From positions 1-10,739 of the forward strand of contig JAZUPV010000001.1 of NCBI GenBank assembly GCA_045605365.1: a stretch of 10,739 nt of DNA, given 5' to 3'. A model generated the notes under the pieces. The model saw nothing but the letters and a program-made list of their open reading frames with translations. It searched no databases and was not told the DNA's origin. The position numbers and the translations under genes are program-made. Shown here piece after piece: positions 6,668-10,739 of this stretch. The stretch is from CAKVLS01 sp045605365. GTDB lineage: Bacteria; Bacillota; Clostridia; Christensenellales; UBA1242. Numbering within the stretch: position 1 is the first letter of the stretch; each line of letters starts with the position of its first letter.

Positions 6668-7141
6668 TCAATGCTTAGTGTTAAACTTTTCTAAAGCAAA
6701 ATGACCATCGCTATAAACAAGCGAATTGTTTTTGTGTTTGTACCCCATCTTTAGATAAAAAGGTATAGCCACAATGCCCGCTGGTATCTCTATACGATTA
6801 GCTCGTTTAAAATACTCGTCATTTTCTAAAGTTTGTATAATTAACTTGCCAATACCTTTGCCTTGATAGTCACTATCAACAAATATTGTAAAAAGTGAGC
6901 TTTCTGTCAAACTATCCCAATAAGGTCCTATCGCCCCACAACCGACAATTTGGTTGTTGTCTTCTATCACATAAAAGTGCGTCCAACTAGCTCTCTTTTT
7001 CAAACCTTCTTGAGACAGACTTTCTACAACTTGCTCTATATAGTCGTGCGGATAATACCACTTAAAGCTCTCTCTACAAGTTTTTGCTATCATAGTGTGC
7101 AACTTTTCAAAATCGTTTTCTTCAACTCGTCTTGCTTTCAT
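6668..7141 (-). CDS. GNAT-family N-acetyltransferase
   Basis: This is a predicted cytosolic acetyl-CoA-dependent acetyltransferase; the substrate is unknown. Its 157 residues are a standard single GNAT domain. The N-terminal KARRVEENDFEKLHTMI is the usual first strand and helix. Strand 4/motif A is TIFVDSDYQGKGIGKLIIQ (85-103), containing the acetyl-CoA pyrophosphate loop QGKGIG. Motif B is IPFYLKMGYK (126-135). The ATG at 7139-7141 has AGGAG 11 bases upstream, slightly wide. It ends with TGA and shares a bidirectional terminator with the gene to its left. It is divergent from the Nudix gene across a 145-bp AT-rich gap, in which I could not assign a convincing minus-strand promoter. Confidence 0.9.
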   Translation of the reverse strand: MKARRVEENDFEKLHTMIAKTCRESFKWYYPHDYIEQVVESLSQEGLKKRASWTHFYVIEDNNQIVGCGAIGPYWDSLTESSLFTIFVDSDYQGKGIGKLIIQTLENDEYFKRANRIEIPAGIVAIPFYLKMGYKHKNNSLVYSDGHFALEKFNTKH

Positions 7142-7221
7142 ATCTTTTTTTACTCCTTAGTCAATAATAGCATAATCATTATAAAAAAATCTACTCAAAT
7201 AGTATTTTGTTATAAAAAATC

Positions 7222-7252
7222 ATTATCATTATTGTTTTTTATATGATACAAT
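7222..7252 (+). promoter_or_regulatory. Nudix gene promoter with a possible overlapping Fur-like half-site
   Basis: TGATACAAT (7244-7252) is an extended -10. A weak -35 TTATCA (7223-7228) lies 18 bases upstream. The -35 overlaps ATTATCATTAT (7222-7232), whose complement ATAATGATAAT equals 11 contiguous bases of the 19-bp Fur-box consensus. The remaining bases do not match well and the region is AT-rich, so the operator is tentative. Confidence 0.4.
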
Positions 7253-7286
7253 AACTTTGTCAAAAAAAGTTTAAGGAGAATAGTTT

Positions 7287-7748
7287 ATGCAAGAATATGA
7301 ACAAATTTCTACAAACTGCAAAATGAAGTGGCAAGAAGGTTTTGAAATAACAAACCAAAAATATACCCAAGTTAGCGGATATGTATTTAACGACGACAAC
7401 CAACTACTGATTGTAAAAAACGGCAATACTTGGACAGTACCTGGCGGGCACCCAGAACAAGGCGAAACTTATCTAGATACTCTAAACCGTGAACTTATGG
7501 AGGAGGCTTGTGTCACACTAAAAGACATCAATTATTTAGGTGCGGTAGAAGTCGTCGAAAATGGCGAAATATACTATCAACTACGCTATACAGCTAAAGT
7601 AAACGAACTAAGACCTTTTGTACAAGAATGGGAGATTGGCGAAAGATTGTTTGTTGACCTTAACGATTTGCCAAAATATATCAAATGGGCAAATGGTATA
7701 ACCTTTAGCGCACAAATCAACTCTGCAAAAAATTTTTGGAGAATATAA
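7287..7748 (+). CDS. Nudix hydrolase
   Basis: This is a predicted cytosolic Mg2+-dependent pyrophosphohydrolase acting on a nucleoside-diphosphate-linked compound; the substrate cannot be read from sequence. The 153 residues place the Nudix box at 54-76: G54-x5-E60-x7-R68-E69-L-M-E72-E73-A-C75-V. All acidic metal ligands and the arginine are kept. The box glycine normally two residues after EE is cysteine here. It is preceded by the usual strand WTVPGGHPEQGE (49-60). The start ATG has AAGGAG eight bases upstream. An N-terminal extension of about 27 residues before the first Nudix strand has no recognisable motif. The gene is monocistronic, with its own promoter and terminator, and lies between two GNAT genes. 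Confidence 0.93.
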   Translation: MQEYEQISTNCKMKWQEGFEITNQKYTQVSGYVFNDDNQLLIVKNGNTWTVPGGHPEQGETYLDTLNRELMEEACVTLKDINYLGAVEVVENGEIYYQLRYTAKVNELRPFVQEWEIGERLFVDLNDLPKYIKWANGITFSAQINSAKNFWRI

Positions 7749-7750
7749 CA

Positions 7751-7780
7751 AAAAAACTAAGCTTGATGCTTAGTTTTTTT
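7751..7780 (+). terminator. Rho-independent terminator of the Nudix gene
   Basis: AAAAAACTAAGC (7751-7762) pairs with GCTTAGTTTTTT around the loop TTGAT (7763-7767), ending in seven T (7774-7780). It starts two bases after the stop codon. Confidence 0.9.
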
Positions 7781-7819
7781 ATGACATATCTATTATCAAT
7801 GACAAAATATACTTAACTA

Positions 7820-7828
7820 TGCTATACT
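7820..7828 (+). promoter_or_regulatory. Extended -10 promoter of the second GNAT gene
   Basis: TGCTATACT is an extended -10 (hexamer 7823-7828). No good -35 stands at 17 bases; ATGACA occurs 19 bases upstream of the hexamer. The predicted leader is about 33 nt and carries TAGGA before the ATG at 7868. Confidence 0.5.
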
Positions 7829-7867
7829 CTTTATACAATATTTTTTTTAAACACATAGGAATACGAT

Positions 7868-8359
7868 ATGGCTATTATTCAACTATCCGCCCAATATCAC
7901 ACCCAACTAAAAGACCTTATATCTACAGTCAAAAAAGATGTCGACCCAAGCAAACTTATTATAATACCCCAAGACCAGATAGATACTATCTTTGATAGCG
8001 ACACAACTATAATCTATGGCGTAGTACAACAAGACAAACTACTTGCAATGTCTGGGTTGTTTTGGGACGAAAGTGATTATTTAGATATAAAACATTTGCT
8101 AAATATCCCCCACGCAAAAGTCGCCGAAATTGCAGAGTGTTTAGTATTGCCACAAGCCCGTGGCAACAACTATATGTTAAAACTCAACCAACAACTATTG
8201 TCTAAGGCAAAACAACTTGGCTTTGAGTATGTTATAGCCACAGCCCACCCAGACAATATACCTAGCCATACATCTTTGACAAAACTTGGTATGACAGTTG
8301 GCAAACAGTTTTATCGCTATGGCAAATATCTAAGAAATATCTATTATATCAAATTATAA
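7868..8359 (+). CDS. GNAT-family N-acetyltransferase, divergent
   Basis: A predicted acetyl-CoA-dependent acetyltransferase of 163 residues with unknown substrate. The N-terminal half is poorly conserved. The C-terminal half is GNAT-like: AEIAECLVLPQARGNNYM (86-103) is strand 4 and motif A, where the usual Q/R-x-x-G-x-G/A loop reads Q96-A-R-G99-N-N101. Motif B follows as ATAHPDNIPSHTSLTKLGM (124-142), with the typical N, S and KLG spacing, and then a short final strand. The start ATG has a weak AGGA seven bases upstream. It has its own promoter and a bidirectional terminator shared with the convergent tRNA gene. The first GNAT protein in this window is only distantly similar, so this is not a recent duplicate. 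Confidence 0.85.
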   Translation: MAIIQLSAQYHTQLKDLISTVKKDVDPSKLIIIPQDQIDTIFDSDTTIIYGVVQQDKLLAMSGLFWDESDYLDIKHLLNIPHAKVAEIAECLVLPQARGNNYMLKLNQQLLSKAKQLGFEYVIATAHPDNIPSHTSLTKLGMTVGKQFYRYGKYLRNIYYIKL

Positions 8360-8387
8360 AAAAAGACCGATAGTTGTCGGTCTTTTT
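8360..8387. terminator. Bidirectional terminator between GNAT gene and tRNA-Lys
   Basis: AAAAAGACCGA (8360-8370) pairs perfectly with TCGGTCTTTTT (8377-8387) around a 6-base loop. T-runs lie on both strands, so it can end both the plus-strand GNAT transcript and the minus-strand tRNA transcript, whose CCA end is four bases away. Confidence 0.9.
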
Positions 8388-8390
8388 GTT

Positions 8391-8466
8391 TGGTGCACTC
8401 TCAGGGACTCGAACCCTGGACCCACTGATTAAGAGTCAGTTGCTCTACCAACTGAGCTAAGAGTGC
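8391..8466 (-). tRNA. tRNA-Lys, anticodon CUU
   Basis: This is a complete 76-nt cloverleaf. The acceptor GCACTCT pairs with AGAGTGC (7 bp), discriminator A, and CCA is encoded (8391-8393). The D arm is GCTC/GAGC with loop AGTTGGTA. The anticodon stem ACTGA/TCAGT encloses the loop CTCTTAA, giving anticodon CUU (codon AAG). The variable loop has five bases and the T arm CAGGG/CCCTG encloses TTCGAGT. All helices are fully paired. It stands alone, with its own promoter and a shared terminator. The 8517-8597 stretch beyond its promoter holds nothing I can identify. Confidence 0.97.
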
Positions 8467-8472
8467 ATATTT

Positions 8473-8516
8473 TATTGACTTTTGTATTATATAATTTTAA
8501 TAAACAAAAGTCAATA
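8473..8516. repeat. Perfect 12-bp inverted repeat spanning the tRNA-Lys promoter
   Basis: TATTGACTTTTG (8473-8484) is the exact reverse complement of CAAAAGTCAATA (8505-8516), with 20 bases between. One arm contains the tRNA -35 box. The other covers the predicted transcription start. The spacer holds the -10 box. Confidence 0.9.
8486..8514 (-). promoter_or_regulatory. tRNA-Lys promoter
   Basis: The minus strand has -35 TTGACT (8509-8514), a 17-base spacer and -10 TATAAT (8486-8491). The start is predicted near 8479, about 13 bases before the mature tRNA 5' end. No GC-rich discriminator is seen. Confidence 0.8.
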
Positions 8517-8597
8517 CAAATTAACATTTATTTTGTTAAAATTTTATTAAGTGTGGCGTGTAGCAAAAGATAGTTTTTTGTTATGGTTAAATACAAC

Positions 8598-8627
8598 AAA
8601 AAAGAGTGTATGTTATTTACACTCTTT
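8598..8627 (-). terminator. Rho-independent terminator overlapping the metK 3' end
   Basis: On the minus strand AAAGAGTGTA (8618-8627) pairs with TACACTCTTT (8601-8610), followed by a U-run (8598-8603). The upstream arm is made of the last metK codons (KEC), and the TAA stop (8613-8615) sits in the loop. Confidence 0.85.
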
Positions 8628-9704
8628 TATTTTCTCCCAGCTAAACTCTTCTCTACCAAAGTGACCATAACAAGCAGTCTTTGAATAGATAGGTTTTAGA
8701 AGGTCAAGTTCTTTTATCATATTGTCAATAGTAAAGTCAAAGTTGTTGTAGATAAAATTATATATTGTGTCATAACTTACCTTTTCTGTACCAAAGGCGT
8801 CGACTCTAATACTGATAGGCCTATCTAAGCCTATACCAAAGCTTAGTTCTACTTCGCATCTATCACATAGATTGTGAGCAACGATATTTTTTGCTACGTA
8901 TCTAGCAAAGTATGCTCCGCTACGGTCTACTTTGGTTGCGTTTTTGCTACTGAAACAACCGCCACCTACGTGACCAACACCACCATAAGTGTCTACTACT
9001 ATTTTGCGACCGACACAACCGCTATCACCATAACTACCCCATATACTAAACTCGCCACTTGGATTGATGATTGTCTTTAGGTCGGTTTGGTCAATGTCAT
9101 ATTGTTGCAAAACTGGTTTTATGACGTTGTTGTTGATGTCTTGATATATTTGTTGGTTGTCTAGACCGCTACAGTGCGACACTGATACAAGCACTGTATG
9201 TAGCCCAACTGCTGTATTGTCGTCATAAGTAACTGAAACTTGGCTTTTGGCGTCTGCAAAATATTTGTCAGGGTTGTCTAGACGATAAGTTTCGTATTGT
9301 TGCATAAGTTTATGTGCCAAGATTATAGGCAAAGGCATATACTCTTTTGTTTCGTTGGTAGCATAACCAAAGGCTATACCTTGGTCATTGGCGCAGAGTT
9401 TTGCTTTTGTCACTGCACGGTTGATTTGGGCAGATTGTGTAGAAATAGTCTTTACAAAATTAAACTCTTGTTTGTAACCGATATATTGCAAGACTTTTTT
9501 AGCTATAGATTCATAATCAATGTTAGCTGTGGTTGTAGCTTCTCCATAGATCATAAGTAGATTATCTTTTATCGCACATTCTACAGCCATCTGGCTATTT
9601 GGGTCTTGACGCAAAGCTTCGTCAAGAAAACTATCTGCTATAATATCGCAGGTTTTGTCTGGGTGTCCACAGTTGACACTTTCGCTTGTTACTATTCTTT
9701 TCAT
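8613..9704 (-). CDS. metK: S-adenosylmethionine synthetase (divergent, short form)
   Basis: MetK makes SAM from methionine and ATP in the cytosol, normally as a tetramer. The 363 residues are about 20 fewer than the E. coli enzyme (384). Catalytic elements are kept: GHPDK (13-17), DQG with D107, DAKSQV (K153), GRKIVVDTYGG (R233, K234), the GGGCFSSK loop (K254) and KVDRS (K258, D260), ending with the typical YGHFGRE. Both family signature stretches are altered: GAGDQG reads CANDQG, and the acidic residue after FSxK is asparagine (N255). So it is an unusual but probably active MetK. The start ATG has AGGAG six bases upstream. It is controlled by a SAM-I riboswitch and its own promoter, and its terminator begins within the coding end. 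Confidence 0.95.
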   Translation of the reverse strand: MKRIVTSESVNCGHPDKTCDIIADSFLDEALRQDPNSQMAVECAIKDNLLMIYGEATTTANIDYESIAKKVLQYIGYKQEFNFVKTISTQSAQINRAVTKAKLCANDQGIAFGYATNETKEYMPLPIILAHKLMQQYETYRLDNPDKYFADAKSQVSVTYDDNTAVGLHTVLVSVSHCSGLDNQQIYQDINNNVIKPVLQQYDIDQTDLKTIINPSGEFSIWGSYGDSGCVGRKIVVDTYGGVGHVGGGCFSSKNATKVDRSGAYFARYVAKNIVAHNLCDRCEVELSFGIGLDRPISIRVDAFGTEKVSYDTIYNFIYNNFDFTIDNMIKELDLLKPIYSKTACYGHFGREEFSWEKIKECK

Positions 9705-9742
9705 ATTTTTCTCCTAAAAATGTATTATCCTATAAGAGCAAT

Positions 9743-9880
9743 AAAAAAGTCCCATCACACGATGAGACTAAAAATATAAATATATCTTATCCCATCGCAA
9801 TCAGCCTTTAGCACCTTTACTAGTAGTTAGGTTGCTGTGTGGTCATAGGGGCTGTCCCTCACACACTCTTAATAGGTATC
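9743..9880 (-). promoter_or_regulatory. SAM-I (S-box) riboswitch with terminator, upstream of metK
   Basis: The minus-strand leader has the S-box landmarks in order: GAGGGACAGCCCCUAUGACC (kink-turn/P2 side), GCAACC, and AAAGGUGCUAAAGGC with P3 ACCU/AGGU, then a 3' P1 strand GAUGGGAU (9789-9796). P1 can form as CCUAU with AUGGG. The terminator pairs AGUCUCAUC (9761-9769) with GAUGGGACU (9748-9756) and ends in six U (9743-9748). GAUGGGA of P1 can instead pair with UCUCAUC of the terminator as antiterminator. By family knowledge, SAM binding stabilises P1, frees the terminator and shuts metK off. The element ends about 40 bases before the metK ATG. Confidence 0.96.
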
Positions 9881-9883
9881 TCT

Positions 9884-9912
9884 ATATTAACATTGAGTTG
9901 TATAGATGTCAA
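9884..9912 (-). promoter_or_regulatory. metK promoter
   Basis: Consensus -35 TTGACA (9907-9912), a 17-base spacer and -10 TAATAT (9884-9889) on the minus strand. The start is predicted near 9877, at the beginning of the riboswitch. The -35 lies seven bases past the preceding gene's stop codon. Confidence 0.85.
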
Positions 9913-9919
9913 ATATTTT

Positions 9920-10663
9920 TTATTTTGTTTTGTTAAACTTGTCACTACTTGCTGGTTTTATTTTTGATTGGACTTTTATTCTAGTAGAAGTTTGAACTTT
10001 TACTGCGGTGCCTTTTACCCAAAACTTTTGCTTAGATAATGGTTTGTCATTTAGTAGTTTTTCGATTTTTTTAGCATATAATACTGGCACAACTGTTGTA
10101 ATCAATATTGACACAAGTATAAATACACTATCAATAATCAAAACAACAATATGGTCTTTTGTCACAACCCCCACACACGCAAGAGCAAATGCAACAGCAC
10201 TAAGATAATAAAACAACCACATTGTCATAACTTTTTTGTGTTTGTTTTTGAAGGCAAAGTTTTTTATTCTGTAAGTAAATATTGACCACACCAAGGCAAG
10301 TGGCATTAAAACTAGCGACTTGATGGCTATGGTTATTGTTTGCCCTTTTGTGGCTGGGTTGTCACTAATACTCATCAAAACCCAACCAAGCATTATGCAC
10401 ACATAACTAAGTATTGTTGCAAATATATCTCTACGTTTGTATAACAGTTTGTTCTTTTGCTGGTCTTTGTTTTTTGATATAAGCATAGTCAAGCTAATAA
10501 TCACTGGCAAGATAGCCCACAGTATATTTACCCATTTTGACCCAACTACTGCGACTTTTGCCCCACTAAGTTCTATTGGTACTGTATTTGGCAACAGTAT
10601 AATAAACAACATACTCAAGACAAAATGTATTGCTGTTATGGTCAATGTCATTAGTTTGTTCAT
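9920..10663 (-). CDS. Six-span membrane protein, DUF1648/SdpI-like
   Basis: This is an integral membrane protein of 247 residues and uncertain role. Six hydrophobic segments are visible at about 5-24, 47-63, 80-98, 110-130, 147-167 and 172-196, followed by a basic, hydrophilic tail (about 197-247) that is likely cytosolic. Between the first two spans the stretch LPNTVPIELSGAKVAVVGSK resembles the DUF1648 pattern (an LP..VPIH segment, then G and GSK) of SdpI-type immunity/signalling proteins, although the usual histidine is absent. That assignment is by eye. The ATG at 10661-10663 has GGAG about 15 bases upstream, wide for a ribosome site; I see no better start. No terminator lies between it and the metK promoter. 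The lysine-rich tail beyond the last span is unusual for this family. Confidence 0.75.
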   Translation of the reverse strand: MNKLMTLTITAIHFVLSMLFIILLPNTVPIELSGAKVAVVGSKWVNILWAILPVIISLTMLISKNKDQQKNKLLYKRRDIFATILSYVCIMLGWVLMSISDNPATKGQTITIAIKSLVLMPLALVWSIFTYRIKNFAFKNKHKKVMTMWLFYYLSAVAFALACVGVVTKDHIVVLIIDSVFILVSILITTVVPVLYAKKIEKLLNDKPLSKQKFWVKGTAVKVQTSTRIKVQSKIKPASSDKFNKTK

Positions 10664-10684
10664 AGTTAATCTTTTTTATCTCCG

Positions 10685-10738
10685 TTAGTAGTATATCAAA
10701 ACCGCCAGCAAAAGCATAATGTTTTTTATAAAAAAAGA
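10685..10738 (-). CDS. Possible C-terminal end of an upstream membrane protein (partial)
   Basis: A minus-strand frame is open from the window edge to TAA at 10685-10687, reading SFFIKNIMLLLAVLIYY. It is hydrophobic, and its stop is followed at once by GGAG and, 21 bases later, by the next gene's ATG, as expected in an operon. With 17 visible codons this may be chance. A second frame is also open across the edge. Confidence 0.3.
   Translation of the reverse strand, partial: SFFIKNIMLLLAVLIYY
10690..10698 (-). promoter_or_regulatory. Possible extended -10 promoter of the DUF1648-like gene
   Basis: The minus strand reads TGATATACT (hexamer 10690-10695) with no convincing -35. It would give a leader of about 20 nt including GGAG. 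If the partial upstream frame is real, this promoter lies within its 3' end. Confidence 0.4.
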
Positions 10739-10739
10739 G

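Noticed and set aside
8517..8597. Possible small gene or RNA between metK and tRNA-Lys
   Set aside because: Only short AT-rich frames, one running through the tRNA, and no hairpin, ribosome site or promoter that I could support.
10664..10739. Second minus-strand frame open at the window edge (reads LFFYKKHYAFAGGFDILLTEIKK)
   Set aside because: It would overlap the DUF1648-like gene by about 100 bases before stopping; the frame ending at 10685 gives ordinary operon spacing.
1..10739. CRISPR array, insertion sequence, phage or toxin-antitoxin module
   Set aside because: No regularly spaced repeats, transposase or integrase motifs, terminal repeats or paired small toxin/antitoxin genes were seen.

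Overview
The window is AT-rich and densely packed, and looks like chromosomal DNA of a low-GC Bacillota (Firmicutes), probably an uncultured, host-associated Clostridia- or Bacilli-like lineage. Supporting signs are strong AGGAG ribosome sites, TTGACA/TATAAT promoters, U-tailed terminators after most genes, a T-box leader, a SAM-I (S-box) riboswitch and a single-chain alpha2-type glycyl-tRNA synthetase. TGG encodes Trp, and TAA and TGA serve as stops, so the standard bacterial code fits. I cannot name a genus. No mobile element, CRISPR array, phage gene or rRNA is visible.

Layout. Positions 1-3612 lie on the minus strand. In transcription order they carry alanine racemase (alr), the 16S rRNA m2G966 methyltransferase (rsmD), glycyl-tRNA synthetase behind a T-box, and a 50-codon membrane-peptide ORF near the window edge. 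Next is a minus-strand Ca2+/Na+ exchanger-family gene (3613-4641). It is divergent from a plus-strand gene (4816-6615) for a 599-residue, membrane-anchored extracellular protein I do not recognise. From 6668 to 8359 there are three small enzyme genes: a GNAT acetyltransferase (minus), then a Nudix hydrolase and a second GNAT protein (both plus), each with its own control signals. A tRNA-Lys(CUU) follows on the minus strand. The right end, all minus, holds metK behind a SAM-I riboswitch, a six-span DUF1648/SdpI-like membrane protein, and perhaps the tail of one more membrane protein.

How it works together. Most genes appear to be individually transcribed housekeeping units rather than a dedicated system. 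Two synthetic genes are controlled by attenuation: glyQS senses uncharged tRNA-Gly and metK senses SAM. In both cases the promoter abuts the stop codon of the preceding gene with no convincing terminator between them, so the riboswitch terminator probably also ends read-through from that gene. Three genes (alr, rsmD and the 50-codon ORF) lack a Shine-Dalgarno site and have a -10 hexamer exactly six bases before the ATG, which predicts leaderless mRNAs. That pattern, the unknown surface protein, the atypical T-box Stem I and a perfect inverted repeat over the tRNA promoter are the points most worth a second look. I did not find clear evidence for a new multi-gene system.
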